A DNA stretch of 34,541 bases from Astrothelium macrocarpum (taxonomy: Eukaryota > Ascomycota > Dothideomycetes > Trypetheliales > Trypetheliaceae). Position numbers and translations under genes: made by a program. The notes below the pieces were generated by a model. That model was given only the letters and a program-made list of their open reading frames with translations, had not been told where the DNA came from and ran no database searches. Positions 8,252 to 19,834 of this stretch are shown here, one piece after another (position 1 is the first letter of the stretch; the number at the start of each line of letters is the position of its first letter). The DNA lies in contig JAGEMR010000210.1 of assembly GCA_021030915.1 (NCBI GenBank), positions 1-34,541 of the forward strand, in the 5' to 3' direction.

Positions 8252-11200
8252 TCAATCCCTCCCATAATTAACCGCACTCAATTCCGACGCCCTTGGTATA
8301 TAAAACGTCTCATCCACACCCACCCTCTGACCCGCCATGTTCGCCACCATCTGCTCCTGCACCCTTTCTTGCATCCGCTCCAGCGACAATTCCTTTTTCC
8401 GCTCTCTTTCCCTTGCCTCCGTCTCTTCGCGAATAATTGCCAGCACCTCCTCCCGCCGTCCCTTTGGCACCGACTGATGAAATCCCGCAAAACCTAGTGA
8501 CGCCATTACGCCCACGCCGGCCTCCAAGGATCCGGGATCGAGGCCGAGAATTGCAAGCGAGGCGCCCTTGGACAGGAGGTAGCGAACGGTACTGGGATGG
8601 CCGTGATACGCGGCATAGCGTAACGGCTGGCAGTTGCTTGCGTCTGGGCTGTGGATGCTGGCACCATGGTTCATGAGCTCTTGGACGACAGCGAGATGGC
8701 CGCCCTTGGCGGCTTTACATATGGGGGAATCGTATACGTGTGGCCGGTTGGATTTAGTCGGCATAGGTAGATTGACAGCTGCGCCGTTTTGAAATAAGTA
8801 TTTGACAACATCAAGATGGCCGTGCATAGCGGCGATAGTGAGAGCGCGTTCGTTCAGCGAATCGCGAGCTTCAAGAGTAGCGGATGCATCGAGCAAGAGC
8901 GAAAGCACACGAATGGCGGCTATAGACATAGTAGCTGCATGGGCAGCTTCGTGAATTGGGCGCCGGTGTTTCGAGGAAGCCTCCACGTCCGCACCAGAGG
9001 CAATGAGCAGTTGAACGAGTGCTGGATCCGCGTTTCTACAAGCGTAATGCAAAGGTCTTAGAGATTCCAGACATTCGGCCTCAATAGCGGCACCTCGACG
9101 AATCAAGAGTTCTGTGGCAGCAAAAGATTTCTCTAGGACGGCAAGGTGAAGAGGAGTTCTGCCTTCTTCATTCTTTGCATCAATATTGACACGTTTTTGT
9201 TGAATGAGGAGCTCCCCAATCTCGTCATGACCACCACAAGCTGCCCAATGAAGGGGTGTCATATCACCATGACTTTTATGCTTGCAATTTGCTTTTCTGG
9301 AAACAAGTAGCTTGGCCACTTGTTTAGAGCCGGCTCGACATGCAACACTAAGCGGCGACATACCACGTCTCCCCGATGCTTCGATATCAGCTCGATGGTT
9401 GAGGAGCAACTCAGTAACGTGATCATGATCGTTCTCAGCCGCATAATGAATTGGAGTCATTAATTCGCCATCTCTTGCCTCGAAGTCGGCACCATGGTTG
9501 ATGAGAATCTTTGCAATGGCATCATCGCCAATCTTTGCAGCAGCATGCAGAGCAGTAGAATTATCGCGGTCTCTCGAATTGACTTTGGCGCGATCCTGAA
9601 GTAGGAGCTCGACTACGTGCTGATGGCCATTGTCTGCTGCCAACCTTAATGCAGTCTTTCCATTCGGCCCAATGGCATCGACATTGGCATGGTCTTCCAA
9701 AAGCAGCTGGACAACATTGTAATGATCGCGTGCAGCTGCAAGATGGAGTGGTGTCATATTGGAAGAGTCGAGGACATTAGCCTGGGCTCCCCATTGGAGT
9801 AGCAGTGCCACAACCTCCTCATTTCCACAATGTGCAGCTACTGCAAGTGCAGTTCGTCCAGATTGTGCATGGCGATCCTCAATGTCGACTCGCTGCTCCA
9901 AGAGCCTCAGAATTTGCACGCGAGAACCGGATTGAGCTGCTCTGACGATAGTCGGAGCACTGAGGCCCTCCGGGGAGCCAAAATCAATGCTTGTATGAGT
10001 ATTGATTTCATGCTTACGCTTTGCTCGCCTTGATCCGGGAGTGGAATTCAACGTATCTATTGACGGTGATGTGAGCGTCTGTGTTCTCAACAAATTACCA
10101 TTTGGTCGACCAGCTTTTCGTGTTATGGTGCCCCAGAATGATTTCTTAATTTCCGGTGAAGTCTTTTGATGATTCGTGTTGAATGAAAATTGGCGGAGCA
10201 TTGCTGGATCCGATGTAGAAGCAGAACGACGTACTGGAAGTTGCCGATGTTGTTTAGATTCACTATCTCCTGGATCAGGAGATGACGATCTTCGAAGATG
10301 TCGAGGCTTTCCCCATGTGTCATCCTTGAACCTTTCCATTGGTGTAAGTTGATCAGCTTCCTCTGGACTCTCGGCAACCTTCAAAGGCTCACGGTTGCGC
10401 CTCCTATCCGCATGAGATGCACTATCTGAGATAGAGCGGGGGAGAGATTCGCCACCTTGCCAAGGGCTAGCGCCTGCCATAGTCTTACGGTATGCTCCAG
10501 GATTGACCATATCAGCGTCTATATCATAATATCCGCCATCTCCCGTCCAATCTGTCTGTACGGACGGTTCTACTTGCGGAGGACCTCTACGAAAAGGATT
10601 CTTCGAATCAGACACCGATCGACTTAGCTTTTTGACACTTCCTTTAGATTCGTTGTGTGCAAGCGCATGACGATATGGTGCAGAGTTTATAATTTCTTTG
10701 TCAATAGCTAGTTCAAGGCTGCCGATTGTCGATTCAGGATGGCTGATAATGGAAGGGGTCCCCGACTGAGATTTTGTCATACTGGCCCGCAATGTCGACG
10801 TATCGTCAACAGCTTTTTGTATTATCTGGCGATTTTTGGGACTCCGCAGCATTGCTGCCTGTTGCATCTCTGTTTGACTATTTTGGATCGTTAATTTGAT
10901 GACATTGTAAGCTCCGTAAACCTCTCCGAACTACTTACCAACGTGCTGCTTGCAGCAAGAATTGTAAAGCGGCTATCTGCGACTGCAGGTGATGCTGATG
11001 ATCCTTCATGGTTGCTTCATTCCAAACGACTTTTGCGCTTCTCCAAAACGGATTGTTCGTTACTAAAAGCGCCACCTCTTCGGCCATGACGTCGATAGCC
11101 AATCTGCAGCCTTCCAACGAAATTTTGAATCCGTGGGCTATATCTCGTTGCGCCGGCGAAGAGGTGTCCTGATTGCGCGCCCAGTTCTGAATTTGCGTTA

Positions 11201-11363
11201 AAGCAATCTCCACGGTAGTTAATTCATATACGAGCGATTGAATAGTGAGGTCTGCCCCTTCAAATTTTCCTCGCGCGTCACAGAGGTCTTTGACAGTCTT
11301 TGTAATTGCAGCTGCGATGCCACCTACAGCACTCACGCCGCCGATGAGCGAGAGTGGATCCAT
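8252..11363 (-). CDS. Ankyrin-repeat protein with fungal STAND-type N-terminal domain
   Basis: Two exons, 10939-11363 and 8252-10877, give 1016 aa. I placed the 61-nt intron (10878-10938, GTAAGT...TAG) because only this acceptor keeps the phase and joins LLQAAR to CQTEMQQAAMLRSP, as in related fungal proteins; the nearer CAG acceptor makes a stop codon. Residues 1 to about 170 form a helical domain opening MDPLSLIGGVSAVGGIAAAI. This type (PigL_N or fungal N-terminal domain) is common in front of fungal NACHT or ankyrin proteins. A Ser/Arg-rich disordered segment follows (about 180-445). Then come about 13-14 ankyrin repeats (about 450-935, for example MTPLHLAAARDHYNVVQLLL), and a charged, likely coiled-coil tail. 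There is no P-loop or NACHT domain. Ankyrin arrays bind proteins; the ligand and role are unknown, and signalling or self/non-self recognition is only a guess from the domain family. Confidence 0.85.
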
Positions 11364-13075
11364 TGTGCTGAGGAGTACCGTGCAGAACTTGAAATAGAGG
11401 GTGATTTTTCAATCAGAAGGTGAGAAATGAAAGCACATGCGCTAAGCAGTATACAAAACTACATGATCATGGGAGAATGAAAGCCTGACGAAAGAATAAA
11501 AGTTGACCAAGCATTTCATGTGGACCCCCAGTATAACCAGAGAACCCTCGAGCCTGTTTGTGCACAGTTATTTCAGAAAGATGCCGCAGGTAGACGAGTT
11601 CGATAAACGGTAAGACGGCAGGTGATGACCCACGCAAACGAAGAACCAATAAGATGAAGTTGAGCCGAGTACACTGGAGGAGTAGACATATGCTGATTAT
11701 TTGGAAATTTCAAGGGAGATAGATCATATGGTGGAGTGTCCTTCAGCTATTTATCAGCTCATTCGGCTCCCGTCCGCAGCAACTCCGCAACATCATCACT
11801 TGCGAGGATAGTGGTACCCCTGCTAGGGCGCATGCCATACGCAGGGAGCAGTGGGCAGCTGCATCCCTACGTGCATCCTCGGCGCGCTCACTCGGAGCGG
11901 AGTTGTAAACAGGTCGGCGCGCAGGCTGCCGCGGCGTCGCAACAACATAAGTGGTCGATTCGCGAATAAAGGCAATGAAGCTATTTTAGTAGGATTGCCT
12001 TGTAGCCATGCCGGGCGTCTTGGGAGCAGGGGCATCGCTCCACGATCTTTTACATCAAATTTTGGTCTGATCCGGAGCTTGGCCAAGGAGGAATGGCAAC
12101 GACGAAGCTGAAATCAGATTCCGACTAAAGGTGATAACGACTTGACGGACCACGCATTTTCGCGCCATCACGTTAACAATTCACATCGTTCTCTCACATC
12201 TCAAATTACGAATGAAAGTTCATGTCTCCACACATTTCGGAATTGTCGGCGTGGAGATCAATGCGCCTCTCTCATAGACGGCCGACTTCTCACCTCGCCA
12301 TCTGTATGTCTGCTGAATACCTAGTCTAAGCTGCTGGGTTCTGCGTGTCTCACCCAGCGGATTCGTCTGTGCGCTCCTACCGTTCCAGGAAAATTGAGGC
12401 CGGCTTGAATAGGCGTGGTGGAGCATGATCCTATCCAGCACCCCGGGCTCTCGATGCGTCGAAGCAGCTTCTGGATGGAAGCGTTGCGGCGCCGTGCAGG
12501 GCCAGCAGCGCTTGTTCCCTGAGCATGTTTGACATGGCAGCACCAGGGGTTGCAATAAGAAATGTCACTTGACCGCGAGAGAGACGATTCGCCGCACACT
12601 TCATAGGGAGACCCTCAACAACGAACAACAAAAAATCTTTATAATTATTTCTCAACAACTTGTTCGCAGTTTCATACAACATTTGTGGTGACTGAAAATG
12701 GTATGAGGCCTTCTCTATAAGGGCTGCGGCGGTTATGTTCGCTCACGGTCGTAGGTGACGATTCTTGTTGAAACCCCTGGTGGCAGTATATCACGACGTC
12801 TGGCTGGTCAGCCTGGTAAGGCAGATCGACTACCAGCGGGATCGTAAGGCCCTGGATAATTTGGCGCCTTTCGTGACCGGGAGTGATCCTTAGCCAGCCG
12901 AGCCATACCAATTGGGACAAGGCTTTCGGCGTGAATGCGAGGATGCAACTACAGGTGCAGCCCGTGAGGTAATGGCGCCGATGGGAGGGCATTTCCGCCG
13001 CATGTGGGCATGTCAGAGCCCCGCCATGCTATTCGTACAAGAATAAGATTCTGCATGCATTAACGTTCCGTTTGT
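11364..13075. other. Gene-poor intergenic region upstream of the ankyrin gene
   Basis: About 1.7 kb without a gene I can support. The part next to 11363 must include the ankyrin gene promoter. Minus-strand ORFs at 12431-12682 and 12672-12992 are open for 83-106 codons, but they overlap in different frames and resemble no family I know. They may be relics of a lost gene. Confidence 0.45.
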
Positions 13076-13184
13076 TAGCTTCCCTTCACTAGTTTCTCCT
13101 CACTAGCTTCCCCTCACTAGCTTCTCCTTATTACCTTAGGTAGCTTCCCTCCACCAACTTCTCCTGGCCAGCTTTTCTTTTGAC
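13076..13184. repeat. Degenerate 14-bp tandem repeat (minisatellite)
   Basis: Six fairly regular copies of a 14-bp unit like TAGCTTCCCCTCAC can be read, starting at 13076, 13090, 13104, 13118, 13141 and 13155, with a partial copy to 13184. A 9-bp interruption follows the fourth copy. The units differ mainly by C/T changes. The array is pyrimidine-rich on the + strand. Confidence 0.7.
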
Positions 13185-13405
13185 CTCTCGACTTCAATTG
13201 AAAAAATAAATTAAATTGTCTTTAATTTAATATAATGATTTTGGTTCGTTCTCGCCGTATATTTAGGGCAAAATCGCTAGGTATCTACCGCCTAAATAAT
13301 CACGAGGGGGCATGGCAGCTGTTCCCTCTCCAATCCTCATCATAGAAAACTTCTGTTTTTGACCACAATCTGATGTATTAAACCGTCGAACTCGTGAAAA
13401 ATATC
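13185..13405. other. AT-rich stretch with two small hairpins
   Basis: TAAATTAAA (13207-13215) and TTTAATTTA (13221-13229) form a perfect 9-bp stem. TATTTAGG (13260-13267) and CCTAAATA (13291-13298) form an 8-bp stem with a further GGTA/TACC pair inside. The region between the minisatellite and the following ORF may be a relic of a small palindromic element. No gene is seen. Confidence 0.35.
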
Positions 13406-13708
13406 ATGTTACGAAGCATACAATCGCCACTTGCGCCTAATATAGGGAATATCCAGCGTGTCTTGACACATGCAGCGCGATGCTACCGGAGGAGCATTAT
13501 GCAAGCACGCAACTCCGCGCGTGCGCGCCAGCCATTGTTGGGACTAAGCAAGAGAGCGCCACCGCAGAGGCGGAGCCTTCGCTCGCACATGGAGCCTTCA
13601 GTGATTGGAGACCTGCACGGGACTCTGAAACAGCGTGCCACTGTCATGGATGAGGCATTTCTCCAGGATTCTCCCAATCCCTTTGATATTGCCAATGAAG
13701 TTGAGTGA
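13406..13708 (+). CDS. Possible small protein with mitochondrial-type N-terminus (doubtful)
   Basis: From the first ATG the ORF encodes 100 aa. The N-terminal half is basic and lacks acidic residues until about residue 61 (MLRSIQSPLAPNIGNIQRVL, then many Arg). This resembles a mitochondrial presequence. The C-terminal 40 residues are balanced and read like real protein (VMDEAFLQDSPNPFDIANEV). I recognise no family. An ORF of this length in GC-balanced DNA can occur by chance, and the opposite strand is also open (13483-13695). It ends 220 bp from the convergent bHLH gene. Confidence 0.3.
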   Translation: MLRSIQSPLAPNIGNIQRVLTHAARCYRRSIMQARNSARARQPLLGLSKRAPPQRRSLRSHMEPSVIGDLHGTLKQRATVMDEAFLQDSPNPFDIANEVE

Positions 13709-13928
13709 TCCTCAATGCAATGACGGCATTATTTGACATCAATTGGTACATTGAACATATTGACCCGCATGTACGCGGTATGTCCAGGCTGAGCATCTCT
13801 TGAACGTATGCTCAGATGATTCTCCTTTTCGCGGCCGACGGTGTAAATTGTTGCATTCATTGGTTTCGCTCAAAACATTACTTTATCCATTAAATGTCAT
13901 CAATACCTAAAATCAGAAATCCAGCCAA

Positions 13929-15496
13929 CTAGTCTCGTAACAAATCCCTCACGCTCATCCCTCTACTCTCTTCAGTATCCCAAGACCTGCGATCGGCATT
14001 GAGCATGAGCAATGCCGCAGTAGCTTGTTGATCCATATCAATATCTCCATCGTTCCCACTGTTTGCAACGACTCTACGTCGCGTGCGAGCCTCGGCAACT
14101 GCATCAGGCAAATTGTTTCCGGTAGATGGCCGATGGCTCTTGTTCGAATAGCCGGGGACCTCTGAGCTGGCGTTCAAGGGAGAAGACGACGCCGACGACC
14201 TCCCATGCTTATCATGAATGGCGTCGGACTGTGGCTTGAGAGCAGGACTTGCTAGACGGAATTCAGCGAGACTACCGCTGGAACCAGGAAGTCTATGATT
14301 GGAAAAGTTCTCAAAAGCTGGAGATGGAAGAGAAGAGTGAAGGTACCCAGAGGATGCATTGGTCGTGTATGAGGACAGAGAATAATGACGAGAGCCATGG
14401 TAAGGTTGTTGGTGATCAGACGGGTGGATCGCAGGCGAACTATGTGTGGAAGGAGCGCCACTGAGTATGGGGGAGATACTGGGAAGTATTGGACGAGGAG
14501 TCGATGCTATTTGTCCCGTCTGCGCATGAGAAGGATTATGGACAGGTGAGCGCGCCGTGATAGCAGATGTATGGTTTTTCGACTGGGCGAAAGGTGTGGA
14601 CGCGCCGGAGCCACCATTGTCGCTCATGCCTTCGTCCTCGTCTTCGTCATTCTCGGCATCATCTTCTACGGCTACAGCACGATCTGTTGGAGGAGTGTAT
14701 ATAGGACTTTGCTGGTTTCTTCGATAAGGCGAGCGGCCTGCGGCTTGCAAATCCGAGACACACCTCTCCAGATATCGAAGGTATTCAATGCTGGCCTAGC
14801 AGATTGTTATTCAAGGGCTCAGCTTCAGACTTTCTGATCAGTGCCTACCTGTAAAATTGCGAGCTTGTGCATCTCTTGTCCTGCACATGCAGGGATCATG
14901 TCTTTGAGCACACCAAACTCTTCATTCATTTTTGATCTCCGTCTTCGCTCTATCAAGCTGTGGGCTGTCTTGCGGGCTATCTTTCGTCCGGCTGCAGATG
15001 TTCCGGTTCCTTGTTTCTTCTTCCCACCCGAGTTCTGTGTTACTGCATTCCTGTTGCCCGTAGAAGCTGCACTACCCGAGTCCATCTGGTTCGTAGCCGG
15101 TAGGATCTGTTGCGTAGGTTTCGCTGGCTGTCCTTGCGCACGGGGCTTCATTTGTATAATTTTGCGAGACCTCGTTGGTGGAGGCGGCAAGGAGAAATCC
15201 TCGGCATTGCTCTTGCTTTGAAGAGCGGCTGAAGAGCGCTTTCGTGGAGTGGCAATCGGAGAATGTGGAGACTTTGGGCGGTAGGAAGAGTCTGAGGAAT
15301 GATTTGAAGAGGTGGTCGAAGAGTCTATACTGCCTCTGCTCGAGACATTGGAATTGTGATTGCCCGTTGCAATTGCAGCCGGAGGCAGAGAAAAGGCCGG
15401 TTCAATGTGAGAAACGCCAGCATTGTGTTTCCCACTAATATCGGTGGATGAAGCTGGTGTAGGGGGTAGACCTGGTCGAGGCATGGTGGAGGTCAT
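13929..15496 (-). CDS. bHLH transcription factor
   Basis: Two exons, 14849-15496 and 13929-14795, give 504 aa. The 53-nt intron (14796-14848, GTAGGC...TAG) lies inside the DNA-binding domain. Splicing joins HKLAILQ to ASIEYLRYLERCV and completes helix 2. The basic region and helix 1 (about residues 173-205) read AHSLIERRRRSKMNEEF. The His/Glu/Arg pattern H-x3-E-R-R-R is the kind that contacts CANNTG E-boxes. The flanks are long and low in complexity (Ser/Thr/Pro-rich), with an acidic run after the domain. It resembles the fungal group that includes Aspergillus DevR and fission yeast Esc1, which act in development, but I am not sure of orthology. A second start five codons in (15484) is equally plausible. 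Confidence 0.9.
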
Positions 15497-16545
15497 GGAA
15501 TAAACAGAAGGCAGTCAACGACCACGATGCGAAAGTTTAAGAAAAAGAAAGAAGGATGAGGAGGCGCGAACTGCCCCGCGATAGAGGGGAGGTTTGATGG
15601 TTGCCATAACGGCGGTAGCAGGGGAATTGGAGGGTATACCAGTGACGATGATGGTGATGGCTCGCGTGCTCTGATCGATTGGTAGAGAAGCATCCGTAGT
15701 GGGATGCTCTGGGCTGCCGCGTCTGCGCACGGTTTGGCATACCGGGCTGCGATTGGCGATCCAAAGGGCTTGTCTCGTGCTCAATCCATCACTCCACCCA
15801 CGCTTTCCCCAGCCACTAAGGAATAGGTCACAGGTTCGTGCCGGAATGCGACACCTCCCACGACTTTCGCACGTGCTAGCCTTCTTCACAGAGAACAGGT
15901 CAGTCCCCCTACAGAACACTGCCAGGGTCTTGGCCTTTAAGATTGAGCGATACCTACTCCGTACCCACTCTCGCAACGGCTTTCTGGGTAATATAAGCTA
16001 TTGCCCTATTATTGGCCGTCGAGGGTCGTGTAGAGACAGTTGACACTAGGGGGTTCCAAAAGAAATGTCGATCACGCAATGACGCTCGAAATCGAGAAAG
16101 ATTCCCAAATCGAGTCTGGACGCCATTCATCACGATCCTTGTCATTGGTCAATCGTTAGAAGGAGACATAGGGTGGCGTCTCGATTTGATTTACTGTATC
16201 CTTCTTTGTCACGCAAACGACGTACAGGAGAAGTAGGCTTGAAAATGTTTGCAATGTGAGAACCACCGTAAAAGAATTACATGTCCCTCTGCCAAACCAA
16301 ACCAACTCTGTTTCTGGGTTGGTTGATTTGTTTGTATCTTTTTAAAATAGTATTTCAAAGAAGCTAGAATAATCAGACTATGGTCGTGGTAGTGCCGTCT
16401 CAGTTCATCTCGTCCGTTTCCGTCCTATATTATCCTTTCAGCCTCAATAGTGCTAATCTCATTCCCAATCCAACCCATTCTCTCTGAAATGGTATGATCT
16501 CAACTGATGCGTCTCCATCACCGCAACGCTTGGTCCTCCCGCGCT
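15497..16545. other. Intergenic region upstream of the bHLH gene
   Basis: About 1 kb lies between two minus-strand genes: the 3' flank of the Myb/SANT-like gene and the promoter and leader of the bHLH gene. The 60 bp just upstream of the bHLH start are purine-rich on the + strand (pyrimidine-rich in the sense of the gene), as expected for a fungal leader. ORFs of 60-150 codons in this stretch show no recognisable protein. Confidence 0.5.
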
Positions 16546-17689
16546 CTAATTGAGATTTAGCTCCTCGAACCTCTCTTGAATATCGCGTTCATGCACTCTT
16601 CGACCCGTTCTATCGTAGAATCCGCTTGCGATCCTCAGCCATTCCCCTTCCTTATCCTTCTTGACCAACCAAGAGAGAATCTCCAATTCCTGAACGTCAA
16701 ACATGTCGTCAGCTGTCAATTCCTTTAATTGTGGTAGCGTGAACGCTGGGTACGCGTCTGCCTCTCCTTCTACTCCATCGCCGTAAACACCATTGTTCCC
16801 TTGGGTGTCTCCATTTCCATCTCCATTCCCGCTCTCAGGTCCACCATTGTCCCCACTAGCATTCCCTTCGCCTTGTTCTTGCTTTCCGCCGGGATTCTCC
16901 GAATTAGCATTGCCATTGGCTCTCAGCTCTTTGAAACGCTTCTTGAGATCACTGGGAGACTTTTCGAGTTCCGCAGCAATCTCCTTCCAAGTACTTTTGC
17001 CATTGGCTTTCATCTCCAGGAGCTTGGCATCTTGCTCCGGTGTGAAATCAGCCTCTTCTTTAGAGCCAGCAGCAATACTACCGTGATCCATGCTCCGGCT
17101 ACTATTGTTGGTCTCTTTTCCGTCCTCGTTCTTTTCGGTAGATTCGCCCGTGGGTTCAGACGATTTAATAGCATTCGCAGGAGTGGTCTCGGGTTTCTAT
17201 AAGACAAGTGTTAGCATCGTCAAGAAATACATCAATCAATAATGAGAGTCACCACCAGAAATAACAGAGCTAAAGATCGAACTTGATTTAAAGACTAGGA
17301 TTGGATGTGATGACAAATGATATCATAATATATGCTTTGGGAGAGAAAGCCGTCTATTGACGTGCATGATCATCGAAAAGTGACAGAAAGTTGAGAGGTG
17401 ATGCAGATCGATTCGGAATCCAGGACCGGGTACGTGTCCTAAAAGTTAAAGTCGCCGTGTGTCTGTTTTTCTCGAGCCCCTCTGGCCTGGACACCAGGCC
17501 AATTATACTGACACAAGTAGGCAGGGGAGCTTTGAATGACGATAGCATAGGATAGCAAGCAAAGCTTGAAATAGGAGAACTGCTCACCTTCATTGGCGGT
17601 CCACGACTTCGCAACGTGCGCGAGCCTGGCACATCGTTAATAAAAATATCGAAGAAAGACACCTTTGGCCGGGTGCGTTTAGGAGGCAT
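16546..17689 (-). CDS. Myb/SANT-like domain protein
   Basis: Two exons, 17588-17689 and 16546-17196, give 250 aa. Exon 1 codes for 34 residues (MPPKRTRPKVSFFDIFINDV and on) and ends at a consensus donor GTGAGC. Exon 2 starts after TATAG and runs in frame into the longest ORF. The intron (17197-17587, 391 nt) is several times longer than any other in the window and may hide an extra exon or a regulatory element. A Myb/SANT-like motif lies at about residues 84-125 (FTPEQDAKLLEMK, TWKEIAAEL, LKKRFKEL), with the spaced aromatic residues of that fold. A Gly/Asn/Asp-rich low-complexity linker and a second conserved-looking segment (about 185-245, including LEILSWLVKKDKEGEWLRIA) follow. It is probably a nuclear DNA- or chromatin-binding protein. 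I do not know its specific role. Confidence 0.75.
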
Positions 17690-18855
17690 TGTAAGAGGCT
17701 GGGTATTGTATGTTTGTTGACAAGCCGAGAGTCCGATCAAGTTGAATTAAGGATTGTTGACCCTAGAGCCTAGATTTGAAGGGTCAAGTGAATGCTTTCG
17801 GAAGAAATGAAGGCCAGGGATCAAGTGAGTGGCTTTGTTCACTCCCTCCCTCTCAAGAGATGCGAAGAGTGGATCCTAGACCGGGATCACATGTCGTTGC
17901 TCAGAACGTTCAAGTGGTCATTTAAGTGTCACTGAATGTCACTGCAAGAAATGTTGAGGGCCTCAGAACATGTAAACTGCTATGCACATGTTAATAGAGA
18001 TCCGATACATTTTCTGAGCAAATCACAGCTCTAATCTATTGATCTCGGATCAGCCCTGAGAGTAGTGCCATCTATTGCTGTCAAAGATCTCTCTAAGATT
18101 CACATTGCATGTGTTGCAAAATCTCTTTCGGTCTTCAACACTTCTTGTTGCGAGCGATGTAGTTACGAAGCCGGCAAGCATCTCCAGGGCTCTTGAACCA
18201 GTCCTGAGAAGGCTAATAGTGGAAGAAATCAAGCAACAGAAAAGCAATAATCAGCCTGGGAGTGTCCAGAATTCGATAGGTATCTTCAGGGCAAATCAGT
18301 CCTCTTGAAGAGACCGCCAGTTTATGAGAAGCAAATAAGGCAAGAAAAGAGATTACTCCATGTCAAAGTGACAGCTTTTAGAGAAACGGATTCGTGGTCA
18401 TAGAACAATACACATGAGAAGTGTACCAATAGTTTAGATAACTTGACATTCTCTCTAGACAAGCGGATCAGAGGGCGGGCTTCCGCTTAGTTTAAGATGG
18501 CTCTCTGAAAAGTCGTTCTGACAATCGAAAGTAGAAACTTATACTCAACCAGTTTCCTCAAATAGAGCATCTTGGGAGAGCACAATCCTAGGAAACTTCG
18601 CGCTAATGTTACGTTGCAGGCAGACATCTCGCAATTGCGATATTGCGATATGTTCGTGATGGCACTTCAGAATGTACTTGGGAATGTTGGATGACGCGTG
18701 AAGGTGGACATTTAGCGGAGCGAGTGTCGTCCTGATTTCAACGGCTCCGACATTTCACCGGTCCAAGGGACAGCTTTGCCAATCAAGCTCATAACGGGCA
18801 CAATAACTTCTCTTTTATAGCATTTTGACGAGTCTTTCTCTAGACGTCAATCAAA
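17690..18855. promoter_or_regulatory. Divergent intergenic region between the SANT-like gene and EMP24
   Basis: About 1.17 kb with no gene I can support. It contains the promoters of two divergent genes. A TATA-like stretch (CTTTTATAGC, about 18812) lies some 45 bp upstream of the EMP24 start codon. ORFs at 18050-18308 on both strands are short and featureless. Confidence 0.5.
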
Positions 18856-19663
18856 ATGTCTCTTCTTGCTTTTCGACTCTTGGTGGCCCTCCTCACATAT
18901 TTTGGCCTCGCGTCATGCCACAACATCCAAATGAAGGCACACTCAAAAGAATGCTTCCACGAGCAACTTCATGCTGACGACAAAATGACCGTCACGTTCC
19001 AAGTCGGAGACAGAGAGTTTGGTCATAGCAGTGGAAATCTTGACATTGACTTCTGGGTATTCTTCATTCCTTAAGATTTGACTTGTCTCAGCGCGCAAGC
19101 TCAAGCTGATAAAATACGTCTTCATTAGATCCAGACTCCCTCCGACAAGACGCAAGTACACGAACGCGGCATTTCGTCTGGCGATCACTCTTTCACAGCT
19201 TCAGAAGATGGACGGTATACATACTGCTTCAGCAACATGGCTTCAAGCCACGCTACCAAGGAGGTGAGCTTCAACGTTCATGGCATTGTCTATGTGCCAG
19301 AGAGCGAGGCACCACAAGATCCACTGGAAAAGGAAGGTTTGTTAATATCGTCTCACAGCATTGTGGTTGTGGGATGAAAAGCTAAATTGCATACAGTGAG
19401 AACGTTGTCGGATCTATTAGCTCAGGTTAAGGATGAGCAATCGTACATTGTTGTGAGAGAGCGGACACATAGAAATACTGCAGAGAGCACCAATGCAAGA
19501 GTCAAATGGTGGAGCATCTTCCAATTGGGAGTGTTATTGGGTGAGGGTATCTTTCAAGTTTGGTGGCTCAAGAGATTCTTTGAGGTATGTCCTTTTAACG
19601 GAGCAAATTCTGGTAGGCTTTGGACTAATAATATATCTTCCAAAGGTCAAGCGTGTTGTATGA
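18856..19663 (+). CDS. EMP24: EMP24, p24-beta cargo receptor of COPII vesicles
   Basis: Four exons, 18856-19056, 19129-19336, 19397-19584 and 19646-19663, give 204 aa, about the size of yeast Emp24. The last exon codes for only five residues, VKRVV. Family: p24/TMED proteins cycle between ER and Golgi as hetero-oligomers and help load GPI-anchored and other cargo. The sequence shows a signal peptide (about 1-21, LLVALLTYFGLASC) and a GOLD domain with its paired cysteines (KECFHE and YTYCFSN). A coiled-coil stretch and one C-terminal transmembrane segment (WWSIFQLGVLLGEGIFQVWW) follow. The short cytosolic tail RFFEVKRVV carries the FF signal for COPII and basic residues for COPI. The tail is nearly that of animal TMED2, which points to the beta subfamily. 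Every intron keeps the frame. Confidence 0.95.
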
Positions 19664-19834
19664 TACCCGAATAAATACAGAATTAGAATGTCTTTATATT
19701 CAGGCGACCTCTCCATTCAGCCTCCTGGCCTTTAGGGGTATCTTCCTCTGGACTCCCGTCCTATTGAAACCTCGCCTTTCAGACTCTAAAAAGCCAAAAG
19801 ACCCCCTTTTTGATTTCACGTATTCTTCGGCTGA

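Noticed and set aside
10868..10938. Intron acceptor at CAG (10871-10870) or an ATG start at 10865-10867 for the ankyrin protein
   Set aside because: Joining the GTAAGT donor to that CAG gives an immediate stop codon. Starting at the internal ATG would orphan the upstream exon, whose domain normally precedes ankyrin repeats. The TAG acceptor at 10878 solves both.
12431..12992. Two overlapping minus-strand ORFs of 83 and 106 codons
   Set aside because: They look faintly protein-like, but they are in different frames, match no family I know, and have no convincing splice site joining them.
15515..16145. Minus- and plus-strand ORFs upstream of the bHLH gene
   Set aside because: They lie in the leader and promoter region, overlap each other in several frames, and have no recognisable domain or splice structure.
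13929..18855. A biosynthetic gene cluster around the regulators
   Set aside because: No polyketide synthase, peptide synthetase, terpene cyclase, P450 or similar tailoring enzyme is present. The regulators sit among housekeeping genes.
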